From positions 1,798,001-1,862,000 of the forward strand of contig NZ_JAVDUV010000001.1 in the NCBI RefSeq assembly GCF_031456545.1: a DNA stretch of 64,000 nucleotides, written 5' to 3'. The notes under the pieces are model-generated. The model was given only the letters and a program-made list of their open reading frames with translations, was not told the origin of the DNA and did no database searches. The position numbers were made by a program, and so were the translations under genes. This DNA is from Agromyces sp. 3263. Lineage in GTDB: Bacteria; Actinomycetota; Actinomycetes; Actinomycetales; Microbacteriaceae. Shown one piece after another: positions 15,835 to 25,657 of this stretch (its first letter is position 1; each line of letters begins with the position of its first letter).

Positions 15835-16379
15835 TCGGTCGAGGCGACCATGCCGGCGAACGCCGGCGAGCTCACGAAGGTCAGCGTGGTCGACGAGGGG
15901 AGGGCGACGGGGCTGATGCCGTTCGCGGCATCCGGCGGTCCGCTGTAGGCCCCGGCGACCGGTGCATCGCTGAGTACGTATCCCGACTCCGCCAGTGTCT
16001 GCGACCAGGCCTCCTGCTCGCCCGGGGCGACGCCCACCTGCACGACCGTGAGGACGAGGTCGGTGTTCGGCTTGCCCCACGCGCATGCCACGCCGCCCGC
16101 CTCGACCATGCGAACGGCGAGCGCATCGAAGACCTGCGGCGAAGGGAGCGATTCCAGCCCGTCCGCGGCGAGCTTCTGGTAGCCCTCGTCCGTGAGGACG
16201 GTCTCGCAGGTCGCGGCGTCAGGAACCGACTCCGGCTCCGGAGTCGGTGCACTCGATGCGGTGGTGGCCGGCGAGGGCGAACTGCTGGGCGCGGGCGGCG
16301 CGGCGGTGCAGCCGCTCAGGACGGTGACGGTGAGGACGGCGGCCACGATGCCGGCGCCGGACGCGGCTCGAAGGGTCAT
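15831..16379 (-). CDS. Putative lipoprotein, function unknown
   Basis: 182 residues from ATG at 16379. The N-terminus MTLRAASG, a hydrophobic core and VLSGCTAA form a lipobox with lipidated Cys at about position 24, followed by a Pro/Ser/Thr-rich linker to about residue 50. The folded part has three Cys-containing patches (ATCETVL, VACAWG) and no motif I recognise. Expected to sit on the outer face of the membrane. A TAAGCT box 7 bases before the ATG points to a leaderless transcript. It converges on the MFS gene with a 4-base overlap. Confidence 0.7.
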   Translation of the reverse strand: MTLRAASGAGIVAAVLTVTVLSGCTAAPPAPSSSPSPATTASSAPTPEPESVPDAATCETVLTDEGYQKLAADGLESLPSPQVFDALAVRMVEAGGVACAWGKPNTDLVLTVVQVGVAPGEQEAWSQTLAESGYVLSDAPVAGAYSGPPDAANGISPVALPSSTTLTFVSSPAFAGMVASTD

Positions 16380-16386
16380 GAAGCGG

Positions 16387-16392
16387 AGCTTA
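16387..16392 (-). promoter_or_regulatory. -10-like box, probably leaderless promoter
   Basis: TAAGCT on the minus strand, then 7 bases, then the lipoprotein ATG. No Shine-Dalgarno sequence fits between. Confidence 0.45.
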
Positions 16393-16496
16393 TGGTCCGG
16401 TCGTGCATCTCGTCCATCGGTGCAGGCCCTGATGGGCCGACCCGCCGTGTCGGTATTCACCCGCGGCAGACCATCCGCTGCAGGATGATCCGCGGC

Positions 16497-16502
16497 TAGG
16501 CT
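16497..16502 (+). promoter_or_regulatory. -10-like box, probably leaderless promoter
   Basis: TAGGCT followed by 6 bases and the ATG at 16509. The identical hexamer with 6-7 bases' spacing precedes the genes at 45190 and 46771. Confidence 0.5.
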
Positions 16503-16508
16503 CCTCCC

Positions 16509-17135
16509 ATGCGTGTTGCCGCGCCGGTGCCGGATGCCACGACGGTCGTCCTGGTGGAGGGCGAAAGCGACCGCCTGGCCGTCGAGGCGGCCGCCGCACG
16601 GCGCGGCGTCGACCTCACCGGCGCCGGCGCCGTCGTCGTGTCGATGCACGGGGTGACGAACCTGCGACGGCACCTGGCGGAGCTGGCGTCGTCGCGCTCG
16701 ACGGGCTCGCCGCGGCTGCTCGGGCTCTACGACCTGCCCGAGGCCGCGTACGTGAGGGATGCGGTGGCGGACGCCGGGCTCCTGGCCGGCGGAGGACCGC
16801 CGGCCGAGCCCACGACGGTCGGACCGCCGCCGGAGCTCGCGGCGGCGGGGTTCTTCGCCTGCGATCCTGACCTCGAGGGCGAGCTCATCCGCGCGGTCGG
16901 TCCCGCACGGGCGCGGGAGCTCCTCGCCGAGCACGGGGAGCTCGGCCGCTTCCGCACCTTCCAATACCAGCCCGAGCAGCGCGTGAGATCGGTCGAGGCG
17001 CAGTTGCGGCGGTTCATGGGAACGCACGCCGGGCGGAAGGCGAAGTTCGCACCCATCCTCGTGAGTGCGATCGACGACTCCCGCATGCCGCCGCCGCTGT
17101 CGGCGTTGATCGGGGCCGTCCTCTCGCGGGTGTGA
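16509..17135 (+). CDS. Stand-alone TOPRIM-domain protein (OLD-nuclease-like)
   Basis: 208 residues. TTVVLVEGESDRLAVEAAA at the start is the TOPRIM glutamate motif in the form found in OLD-family nucleases; the later GLYDLPEA gives the Asp motif (DxE-like). The ATPase half of OLD proteins is absent, so this is a short TOPRIM-only protein. The C-terminal third (FQYQPEQRVRSVEAQLRRF and GRKAKFAPILV) is conserved-looking and basic, perhaps contacting nucleic acid. TOPRIM domains catalyse metal-dependent strand cleavage or transfer. It is monocistronic, just upstream of the HspR-controlled region, with no obvious functional tie to it. Confidence 0.75.
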   Translation: MRVAAPVPDATTVVLVEGESDRLAVEAAAARRGVDLTGAGAVVVSMHGVTNLRRHLAELASSRSTGSPRLLGLYDLPEAAYVRDAVADAGLLAGGGPPAEPTTVGPPPELAAAGFFACDPDLEGELIRAVGPARARELLAEHGELGRFRTFQYQPEQRVRSVEAQLRRFMGTHAGRKAKFAPILVSAIDDSRMPPPLSALIGAVLSRV

Positions 17136-17193
17136 CCGACCGCGCCGGGAGCAGCAGGGCCACCCGCCGGGGAATGCTGGCAAGCCACTGGGA

Positions 17194-17214
17194 GTTGAGT
17201 CTTGTGTACTCAAG
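17194..17214. promoter_or_regulatory. HAIR operator 1 (HspR binding site) upstream of dnaK
   Basis: GTTGAGT, seven bases, ACTCAAG: one mismatch from the HAIR consensus CTTGAGT-N7-ACTCAAG bound by the repressor HspR. It lies about 190 bases before dnaK and upstream of the putative -35 box. Confidence 0.85.
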
Positions 17215-17229
17215 TTTTGCGGCGTCGAC

Positions 17230-17256
17230 TTGACACGTCGAATGGCCGCTGGAACA

Positions 17257-17258
<2 letters not shown>
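17230..17258 (+). promoter_or_regulatory. Probable dnaK promoter
   Basis: A perfect TTGACA at 17230-17235, 17 bases, then AACACT at 17253-17258 as a weak -10. HAIR 2 begins on the last two bases of the -10 and HAIR 1 lies just upstream of the -35, so HspR bound at both would block polymerase. The leader to dnaK would be about 120 bases. Confidence 0.55.
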
Positions 17259-19262
<2,004 letters not shown>

Positions 19263-19264
19263 TC

Positions 19265-19912
19265 ATGTCGGACGAGAACCAGAACCACGACGAGCCGGTC
19301 ATCCGCGACAAGCGGCGGATCGACCCCGAGACGGGTCAGGTTCGCCAGCCGGCCCCCGACGCCGGTGAGGCGACGGATGCCGCAGGGGCGACGGATGCCG
19401 CAGCAGACGCTGCCGCGGCATCCGCGCCGGCCGACGCCGACGAGGACGTCCTGACCGTCGACGACATCCTGAACGCCGCCCAGGCCGAGGTGCAGGAGCC
19501 GACCGACGAGCACCTCGCCGACCTCAAGCGGGTCACCGCCGAGTACGCGAACTACCGCAAGCGCACCGAGGCGAATCGCGAGATCGAGCGCGAGCGCGCG
19601 GTCGGCGCGGCCGTCGCGGTGCTGCTGCCGGTGCTCGACGACCTCGACCGGGCCGAGAAGCACGGCGACCTCGAGGGCGACGCCCCGTTCGCGACGATCG
19701 CGGCGAAGCTGCGCGGCGCCGTCGAGAAGCTCGGGCTCACCCCGTTCGGCGAGGTGGGCGAGCCGTTCGACCCGCAGCGCCACGAGGCGATCTTCCAGCA
19801 GCCGTCCGACGAGGTCGAGGTCGACACGGTCGCCGACGTCGTCGAGACCGGCTACACGCTGGGCGGCACGCTGCTGCGCGCCGCGAAGGTGGTCGTGAAG
19901 ACGCCGCTGTAA
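19265..19912 (+). CDS. grpE: Nucleotide exchange factor GrpE
   Basis: 215 residues, starting 2 bases after the dnaK stop. A charged and Ala-rich N-terminal region (about 1-60) leads to the long coiled coil, where LADLKRVTAEYANYRKRTE is the GrpE pattern, and to the C-terminal beta-wing domain with the typical ending ETGYTLGGTLLRAAKVVV. It releases ADP from DnaK and acts as a thermosensor through the coiled coil. The Ala/Asp-rich stretch 35-60 is partly built from repeated GGATGCCGC words in the DNA. Confidence 0.97.
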   Translation: MSDENQNHDEPVIRDKRRIDPETGQVRQPAPDAGEATDAAGATDAAADAAAASAPADADEDVLTVDDILNAAQAEVQEPTDEHLADLKRVTAEYANYRKRTEANREIERERAVGAAVAVLLPVLDDLDRAEKHGDLEGDAPFATIAAKLRGAVEKLGLTPFGEVGEPFDPQRHEAIFQQPSDEVEVDTVADVVETGYTLGGTLLRAAKVVVKTPL

Positions 19913-19920
19913 GGCAGTTC

Positions 19921-19963
19921 GGCCGGCCCGCGGCATCCGCTCATCGGATGTCGCGGACCGGCC
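19921..19963 (+). terminator. Large hairpin between grpE and dnaJ
   Basis: A 19-bp stem with two mismatches encloses a 5-base CTCAT loop, 8 bases after the grpE stop and 40 bases before dnaJ. Without a U-tract it may terminate part of the transcripts or act as a processing or stability barrier, so that DnaK/GrpE are made in excess over DnaJ/HspR. Confidence 0.6.
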
Positions 19964-20003
19964 GTCACGGATTTCAGACAGACTTCAGGGAAGGGAGGTG
20001 CCG

Positions 20004-21002
20004 GTGGCCAGTCAGGATTGGTTCGACAAGGACTTCTACAAGGTGCTCGGCGTCTCCAAGGACGTGAGCGAGGCGGAGCTCAAGAAGGCCTACCGCAAGC
20101 TCGCACGCAAGTACCACCCCGACTCGAACCCGGGCGACGCCGCCTCCGAGGCGCGGTTCAAGGAGATCAGCGAGGCGCACTCGGTGCTCTCCGACCCCGA
20201 GCAGCGCAAGGAGTACGACGCGATCCGGGCGATGGGCTCGGGCGCACGGTTCACCGCGCCCGGCGGTGGCGGTGGCGCGGGCGGCTTCGAGGACGTGTTC
20301 GGCACGATGTTCGGCGGCCAGGGCGGCGGCCGGCAGCAGTACACGTTCCAGCAGGGCGGCGACTACGACGACCTGCTCGGCGGCCTCTTCGGCGGCGGCC
20401 GGTTCGGGCAGCCGAGCGGCGGCTACCGTGGCTTCGGCGGCCCGTCGCGCGGGCGCGACGTCACGGCCTCGACGACGCTCGACTTCATCACCGCCACCAA
20501 GGGCGAGCAGATCACCCTCGAGACCTCCGACGGCAAGCCCATCACGGTGCGCATCCCGGCCGGCGTGGCCGACGGCCAGAAGATCAAGCTGCGCGGCAAG
20601 GGGCACCCCTCGCCCGACGGCGGGGAGCCCGGCGACCTGATCCTCACCGTGCACGTGCGCAAGCACCCCGTGTTCGAGCGCGACGGCCTCAACCTGCGCG
20701 TCAACGTGCCCGTGACATTCACCGAGGCGACGCTCGGCGCCACCATCCAGGTGCCGACGCTCGGGGGCGAGCCCGTGAAGCTCCGAGTGGCGCCCGGCAC
20801 GCCCAGCGGACGGGTGCTGCGCGTCAAGGGCCGCGGCGTGCAGACCTCGAAGGGCACGGGCGACCTCCTCGCCGTCGTGCAGGTGGCCGTGCCGTCGCAC
20901 CTCTCGAAGGAGGCCGAGGAGAAGCTCGAGGAGTTCGCGGCGCTCCTGCCCGACGAGAACCCGCGCGACGACCTGCTCGCCAAGGCACGGGCGCAGCGCT
21001 AG
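20004..21002 (+). CDS. dnaJ: Hsp40 co-chaperone DnaJ, type without zinc finger
   Basis: 332 residues from GTG at 20004, chosen over an in-frame GTG at 19998 because GGGAGG then stands at good spacing. A J domain (about 5-75) with KYHPDSNPG (the HPD triad that triggers DnaK ATP hydrolysis) is followed by a Gly/Phe-rich linker with GGLFGGGRFG and two C-terminal peptide-binding domains. None of the four CxxCxGxG zinc motifs of classical DnaJ is present, so this is the CbpA/DnaJ1-like class. It delivers substrates to DnaK. It lies between grpE and hspR in the heat-shock operon. Confidence 0.95.
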   Translation: MASQDWFDKDFYKVLGVSKDVSEAELKKAYRKLARKYHPDSNPGDAASEARFKEISEAHSVLSDPEQRKEYDAIRAMGSGARFTAPGGGGGAGGFEDVFGTMFGGQGGGRQQYTFQQGGDYDDLLGGLFGGGRFGQPSGGYRGFGGPSRGRDVTASTTLDFITATKGEQITLETSDGKPITVRIPAGVADGQKIKLRGKGHPSPDGGEPGDLILTVHVRKHPVFERDGLNLRVNVPVTFTEATLGATIQVPTLGGEPVKLRVAPGTPSGRVLRVKGRGVQTSKGTGDLLAVVQVAVPSHLSKEAEEKLEEFAALLPDENPRDDLLAKARAQR

Positions 21003-21005
21003 GCC

Positions 21006-21434
21006 ATGGCCGTGAGCATGGACGAGACCAGCCCCCTCTTCGTGATCTCGATCGCGGCGGAGCTGGCCGGCATGCACCCGCAGACGCTGCGGCAGTACGA
21101 CCGCCTGGGCCTCGTGTCGCCCACCCGCACCGCCGGCAAGTCCCGCCGCTACTCGATGCGCGACGTCGCGCAGTTGCGTGAGATCGCCCAGCTGTCGAGC
21201 GAGGGCGTGAGCCTCGAGGGCATCCGCCGCGTGCTCGACCTCGAGGACGAGGTGACGGTGCTGCGCGACCGGGTGCGCGAGCTCGAGGCGATGCTCGCCG
21301 ACGAGCTGCTCAACCGACCCGGGCGGCGCGTGTTCGCCGCCGGGTCGGCGGGCGACATCGTGTCGCTGCGCGCCGGCACCCGGGTGCGCCGCGAGAACGC
21401 CGTCGTCGTGTGGCGGCCGCTCGAGCGCGGCTAG
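21006..21434 (+). CDS. hspR: HspR, MerR-family repressor of heat-shock genes
   Basis: 142 residues, starting 3 bases after the dnaJ stop. The MerR helix-turn-helix reads FVISIAAELAGMHPQTLRQY then LGLVSPTRTAGKSRRYS, the HspR signature, followed by a coiled coil (LDLEDEVTVLRDRVRELEAM) and a short basic tail. HspR binds HAIR sites with DnaK as co-repressor, so free DnaK senses unfolded protein. Three HAIR sites occur in this window: two before dnaK (autoregulation through the operon) and one before clpB. Confidence 0.97.
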   Translation: MAVSMDETSPLFVISIAAELAGMHPQTLRQYDRLGLVSPTRTAGKSRRYSMRDVAQLREIAQLSSEGVSLEGIRRVLDLEDEVTVLRDRVRELEAMLADELLNRPGRRVFAAGSAGDIVSLRAGTRVRRENAVVVWRPLERG

Positions 21435-21464
21435 TCGCCCGCACGACGCCTACGGGCTCGCGAC

Positions 21465-22274
21465 TCAGCGTCCCCAGGCCGAGGCCGGTGCCTCGATGAC
21501 CTCGTAGGGGCGCGAGCTCCAGTGGGTGCCGTAGCCGTAGTGGCTCGAGGCCCACGCCGACGCCCAGATGGCCTGCGCCGTCGCATCCGCCGAGTCGCCG
21601 CGTGCGAGTGCCGCGTCGACGGCGGGGTATCGGCCGGACTGGAGGTTCTGCGCCGCGTAGAACGCCGCCTCGATGAGGGTCGGGTAGCTGCCGAGCCCGG
21701 ATCCGCCGCCCGAGCCCTGCCCGTTGTTGAGGGGGTTGTTGCGGTTCCACCAGTTGTCGGCGCCGTTCTCCTGGCGCATCCACCGCATCATGAACGTGAT
21801 GTTCTCCTCGGTGACCGGCCAGTCCCCGTCGATGAGCACGAGCTTCGCCCAGTCCACGTTGGTGCCGCCCTCGATGAGCGTCTGCGATCCCGTCGTCGTG
21901 ACGTAGGACTCGTGCGAGACCGTCGGCGCCGCGATGTCCGCGGCGACGTCGAACGTCTGCGTGTCGCCGCCGAGGGTGTCGGATGCCGCGGAGGGGGCCG
22001 TGATCGCGGCGGGCTGGGGCGCCAGGGCGAAGGTCAGGGCGAGCCCGAGCACCGCGACGGATGCCGCGAGCGGCGCGAGTCGGCGCGCGAGGCGGGCGGG
22101 TGCGGCCGGCGTGGGCGCCGAGCGCCGACCCGCCGAGGACGTCGGGCCCGCACCCGTCGAAGGCGACGAGCGAGCCGGGCGACCGGACGCCGTGGGCGCA
22201 GCAGAACGACGGCCCGCGGCCCCGTGTCGAGCCGCGCGCCGTTCCCCCGAAGGCCGCTGGTCTGTTTCCCGCAT
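21465..22274 (-). CDS. Exported or membrane-anchored protein of unknown function
   Basis: 269 residues from ATG at 22274. A long basic Ser/Arg/Ala-rich N-terminus (about 1-65) precedes a single hydrophobic segment (LAPLAASVAVLGLALTFALA), then an extracytoplasmic domain of about 180 residues. That domain reads FMMRWMRQENGADNWWNRNN and PLNNGQGSGGGSGLGSYPTL, with a cluster of Trp/Tyr near the end (HYGYGTHWSS). The Glu in RQEN and the layout recall lysozyme-like or glucosaminidase-like wall hydrolases, but I do not recognise a family with certainty. Convergent with hspR; 30 bases separate the two stops. Confidence 0.65.
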   Translation of the reverse strand: MRETDQRPSGERRAARHGAAGRRSAAPTASGRPARSSPSTGAGPTSSAGRRSAPTPAAPARLARRLAPLAASVAVLGLALTFALAPQPAAITAPSAASDTLGGDTQTFDVAADIAAPTVSHESYVTTTGSQTLIEGGTNVDWAKLVLIDGDWPVTEENITFMMRWMRQENGADNWWNRNNPLNNGQGSGGGSGLGSYPTLIEAAFYAAQNLQSGRYPAVDAALARGDSADATAQAIWASAWASSHYGYGTHWSSRPYEVIEAPASAWGR

Positions 22275-22349
22275 GCGGGGTCGAGGGTAGCAAACGCACC
22301 TGCGAGGTGCATCCGGGGCCCGGATCGTGGCCCTTCCCGGGCCGCGGCA

Positions 22350-22355
22350 TACCCT
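22350..22355 (+). promoter_or_regulatory. -10-like box, probably leaderless promoter
   Basis: TACCCT followed by 6 bases and the ATG of the methyltransferase gene, leaving no room for a ribosome-binding site. Confidence 0.4.
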
Positions 22356-22361
22356 TGACGC

Positions 22362-23492
22362 ATGCCATTCGAGCTGGGCGCGCTGCGACGCCATCCCGAC
22401 GTCGAGGGCCGGGGGCTCGAGGCGTCGGATGCCGCGGACCGGCTGATCCTCGACGAGGCGGCCGCCCTCTCCGCGGGCCTCGGCGACGGCGAGCTCGTCG
22501 TGCTCGACGATGCGTACGGCGCGCTGGCGCTCGGATCGGCCGCGGCCGGTGCTCGCGGCATCCGGGTGCACCAGGACCTCGTGACGGGCGAGCGCGCGCT
22601 CGCGGCCAACGCCGCGCGGGCGGACCTGGACGGCGAGGTGCGGTCCATGCCGCTCGGGCCCGAGCTGCTGGCGGGCGCGAGGCTCGTGCTCCTGCGCCTG
22701 CCACGGTCGCTCGACCGGCTCGACGAGCTCGCCGGCCTCATCGCGAGCCACGCGGCATCCGACGTCGTGGTCGTCGCCGGGGGCCGCCTGAAGCACATGT
22801 CGCTCTCGATGAACGAGGTGCTGGCGGCGTGGTTCGAGCGGGTCGACGTGTCGCACGCGCGCCAGAAGTCCAGGGTGCTCATCGCCCGCGCGCCCCTCCC
22901 GCACCGTCGACCACCGGCGCTCGGCTGGCCCCGAGGCGAGCGCCACGACGACCTGGGCGTCACGCTCGTCGCACACGGCGGCGTCTTCGCGGGCACCGGC
23001 GTCGACATCGGAACGCGGTTCCTCCTCGAGCACCTCGGCGACGCGGCGCCGGATGCCGCGACCGCCGTCGACCTCGCGTGCGGGTCGGGGGTGGTGGCCG
23101 CCTGGCTCGCGCGTACGCGCCCCGCACTGCGGGTGACGGCGACCGACCGCTCGGCGTCGGCCGCGGCCTCCGCTCGGCAGACCGCGGAGGTGAACGGCCT
23201 CGCCGACCGCGTCGACGTCCGCCAGGCCGACGGACTCGAGGGCATCAGCGATGCGAGCGAGCGCCTCGTGGTGCTGAACCCGCCGTTCCACTCCGATGCT
23301 GCGCTGCACACGGGGATCGCGGCGCACCTGTTCGCGGACGCCGCCCGCGTGCTCGTGCCCGGCGGCGAGCTGTGGTGCGTCTGGAACTCCCACCTGCGCT
23401 ACCGGCCGCTGCTCGAGCGCGTCGTCGGCCCCACGCGCCAGGTCGCCCGCAACGCGAAGTTCACGGTGACGGCGTCGGAGCGGACGGCGTGA
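22362..23492 (+). CDS. SAM-dependent rRNA methyltransferase-like protein (RsmC/RlmG type)
   Basis: 376 residues in two halves, as in RsmC and RlmG: an N-terminal methyltransferase-like domain without a clear cofactor motif (about 1-180), then an active Rossmann domain with AVDLACGSGVVAAWLA (motif I) at about 240 and VVLNPPFHSD (motif IV, the N-P-P-F of guanine-N2 methyltransferases) near residue 305. RsmC and RlmG methylate guanine N2 in 16S and 23S rRNA; which target applies here cannot be told. The start is supported by a TACCCT box 6 bases upstream. The next gene begins 19 bases downstream. Confidence 0.85.
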   Translation: MPFELGALRRHPDVEGRGLEASDAADRLILDEAAALSAGLGDGELVVLDDAYGALALGSAAAGARGIRVHQDLVTGERALAANAARADLDGEVRSMPLGPELLAGARLVLLRLPRSLDRLDELAGLIASHAASDVVVVAGGRLKHMSLSMNEVLAAWFERVDVSHARQKSRVLIARAPLPHRRPPALGWPRGERHDDLGVTLVAHGGVFAGTGVDIGTRFLLEHLGDAAPDAATAVDLACGSGVVAAWLARTRPALRVTATDRSASAAASARQTAEVNGLADRVDVRQADGLEGISDASERLVVLNPPFHSDAALHTGIAAHLFADAARVLVPGGELWCVWNSHLRYRPLLERVVGPTRQVARNAKFTVTASERTA

Positions 23493-23511
23493 CCCCGTCG
23501 GGGCGCACTAC

Positions 23512-24450
23512 ATGACCGCAGCCGGCGCCTCCCGCGAGTCCGACCGCACGGCGGTCGAACGGGCGATCGACCGAGCCGCGCACCGCCTCCTCGCCGACGC
23601 ATCCGATCGCGGCGTCCGTGCCGGGCTCATCGAGCTGCTCGTGTTCGGCGCGAAGCAGGCGTGGGCGTGCATCTTCGGCGCGTCCCTGCTCGGGGTCATC
23701 GTCGCCGCGCGGCTCTGGTATCCCGACGACGCGGCCCTCGCGCGGAACGATGCGCTGACGATCGCCGCGGTGCTCATCCAGGTCGTGATGGTGGCGACGC
23801 GGCTCGAGAGCGGGCGCGAGCTCTGGGTGGTCGTGCTGTTCCACCTGACCGGCACCGGCATGGAGCTGTTCAAGACCGACGTCGGGTCGTGGACGTACGA
23901 CGGCGACGGGGTGCTCCGCATCGCGGGCGTCCCGTTGTTCTCGGGGTTCATGTACGCCGCCGTGGGCTCCTACATGGTGCGCGTGTACCGCCTGTTCGAC
24001 CTGGGCTTCACGCGGTACCCGCGACGGTCGGTCACCGTCGTCGTCGCCGCTGCGATCTACGCGAACTTCTTCACGCACCACTACGTCATCGACCTGCGGT
24101 GGGCGCTGCTGGCCGCGGTGGTCGTCGTATGGTGGCCGACCGTCATGCACTTCCGGGTGTGGCGTCGACGGCCCCGGATGCCGCTGCTCATCGCGTTCGG
24201 CCTCGTCGCCCTGTTCATCTGGCTGGCCGAGAACATCGCGACCTGGGCCGGGGCCCGGTTCTACCCCGATCAGCTCGACGGCTGGCAGCTCGTGTCGCCG
24301 TCGAAGCTGGTCTCCTGGTTCCTGCTCATGATCATCTCGGTGGTGCTCGTGACGCTCGTGTATCCGCCCCGGCCGCCGGCCGAGCAGCGGCAGTATACGC
24401 ATCCGAGCGCTCGTTGTCTGCCGTTTCGTCGAATGCGCGATCGCGCGTGA
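23512..24450 (+). CDS. DUF817 family membrane protein
   Basis: 312 residues with about eight hydrophobic segments. The family is recognised from LLVFGAKQAWACIFGASLL, FHLTGTGMELFKTDVGSWTY, and VPLFSGFMYAAVGSYMVR followed by FDLGFTRYPRR. The function of DUF817 is not established. Several conserved aromatic and His positions (NFFTHHY) lie near membrane ends. It follows the methyltransferase closely on the same strand and may share its transcript. The C-terminal 20 residues after YPPRPP look unconserved. Confidence 0.85.
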   Translation: MTAAGASRESDRTAVERAIDRAAHRLLADASDRGVRAGLIELLVFGAKQAWACIFGASLLGVIVAARLWYPDDAALARNDALTIAAVLIQVVMVATRLESGRELWVVVLFHLTGTGMELFKTDVGSWTYDGDGVLRIAGVPLFSGFMYAAVGSYMVRVYRLFDLGFTRYPRRSVTVVVAAAIYANFFTHHYVIDLRWALLAAVVVVWWPTVMHFRVWRRRPRMPLLIAFGLVALFIWLAENIATWAGARFYPDQLDGWQLVSPSKLVSWFLLMIISVVLVTLVYPPRPPAEQRQYTHPSARCLPFRRMRDRA

Positions 24451-24490
24451 CAATGGCGCGGGCGTCTTGGACGCCCGAGGAGGGAACACC

Positions 24491-25360
24491 ATGGCAGACG
24501 ACGAGCGCCTCGCACGCGAATTGCGCCTCGCCGCGCAGCGCGGCGAGATCATCGCGCAGTACCAGCCGCAGGTCGACCTCCACGACGGCGTCCTCGTCGC
24601 CATCGAGGCGCTGAGTCGCTGGCGTCACCCCAGTCGAGGGGTCATCCCGCCCGCGGAGTTCATCCCGCTCGCGGAGGCGACCGGGGCGATGATCGCCATC
24701 GGCGACGCCATGCTCGAGACGGCCTGCCGGTACGGCGCAGCGCTCGTGCGCGCCGGTCGGCGCATCGAGGTCGCGGTGAACGTGGCGGCCGCACAGCTCA
24801 CGGAGGCGACCTTCGGCGAGCGGGTCGCCCACCACCTGGCCGCGACGGGCATGCCGCCGACGCTCCTGACGCTCGAGCTCACGGAGACGAGGGCCGTGCC
24901 CGAGGAGGCCGCCGAGACCCTCGAGGGGATCCGCGCCGCCGGCATCGGTATCTCGGTCGACGACGTGCGCACGGTGGAGGAGGCGGAGCTCCGAGTGCGG
25001 TCGCTCCCCATCACCGAGCTCAAGGTCGATCGCTCCGTCATCACGCTCCTGCCCGGGGACCGGAGCGTGGCGGCCCGACTCGTCGGGTTCGCACGCGATC
25101 ACGGCCTGCGCGCGGTGGCCGAGGGCGTCGAGACCGAGCCCCAGTTCGTGGCCGTGCGGGAGCTCGGATTCGATCGGGCGCAGGGCTACCTGTTCGGTCG
25201 GCCGGCTCCCGAGCGCAGCATCTCAGCCCGCCTCGCGGTCGCGACGGCGCCGGGCGTGCCCGGCGGACGCACGGCAGCGCCCGGTGCAGTCGCAACCGCA
25301 CCGGGCGTGCCGGGGCCGGGCGTGCCGCCCGGGGGTCGAATCGCTCAGAGCGCGCCGTAG
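24491..25360 (+). CDS. EAL-domain protein, putative cyclic-di-GMP phosphodiesterase
   Basis: 289 residues from ATG at 24491, which has GAGGAGGGA upstream; an in-frame ATG at 24467 lacks such a site. A single EAL domain: AIEALSRWRHP holds the EAL Glu, VAVNVAAAQL the Asn, TLELTETRAV the second Glu, ISVDDVRTVEEAE the Asp pair, ITELKVDRS the Lys, AVAEGVETEPQF the Glu and RAQGYLFGRP the Gln. All catalytic residues are kept, but loop 6, normally DDFGTGYSSL, is rewritten after DD, which may lower activity or alter dimerisation. No sensor or GGDEF domain. A low-complexity tail (TAPGVPG repeated) follows. Its 3' end overlaps the convergent small gene by 16 bases. Confidence 0.88.
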   Translation: MADDERLARELRLAAQRGEIIAQYQPQVDLHDGVLVAIEALSRWRHPSRGVIPPAEFIPLAEATGAMIAIGDAMLETACRYGAALVRAGRRIEVAVNVAAAQLTEATFGERVAHHLAATGMPPTLLTLELTETRAVPEEAAETLEGIRAAGIGISVDDVRTVEEAELRVRSLPITELKVDRSVITLLPGDRSVAARLVGFARDHGLRAVAEGVETEPQFVAVRELGFDRAQGYLFGRPAPERSISARLAVATAPGVPGGRTAAPGAVATAPGVPGPGVPPGGRIAQSAP

Positions 25361-25614
25361 GGCGGGTCCTGGTAGGCCTCGTCCTCGTCGGAGCTGACGG
25401 CCTCTTCGGGCTCACCGCCGACGTCGATCTGCGACCAGGTGACCGGCATCCCCGGGGAGAAGAGGATGTCGATGCCGGGTCCGCCGCGCAATGGCGGCAC
25501 GTTCACGTAGCCGCCGCCCGCCTGGATCGCCTTCAGGATCTCGGCGCGCAGCGCGTCGATGGGCTCGGGCAGGAAGTAGTCCCGGCCGTCGACTGTCAGG
25601 CGGTGGATCTTCAC
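25345..25614 (-). CDS. Small acidic-tailed protein, unknown, last in the rsbQ-GGDEF operon
   Basis: 89 residues from a GTG start with GGAGG 6 bases upstream. It begins MKIHRLTVDGRDYFLPEP, has a central VNVPPLRGGPGIDILFSPG stretch and ends in an acidic tail with SSDEDEAYQDPP. No membrane segment and no motif I know. It follows the two DUF7882 genes on the same strand at 43 bases, so it may belong to that operon. It overlaps the end of the EAL gene on the other strand. Confidence 0.65.
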   Translation of the reverse strand: MKIHRLTVDGRDYFLPEPIDALRAEILKAIQAGGGYVNVPPLRGGPGIDILFSPGMPVTWSQIDVGGEPEEAVSSDEDEAYQDPPYGAL

Positions 25615-25657
25615 ACCGCACCTCCGTTCTCTCGTGTGCTGGTTCGACGCTCGTCGT

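Noticed and set aside
21465..23393. Extension of the exported protein frame to 642 codons
   Set aside because: The added part is antisense to the methyltransferase gene; the ATG at 22274 gives a conventional membrane-anchored protein.
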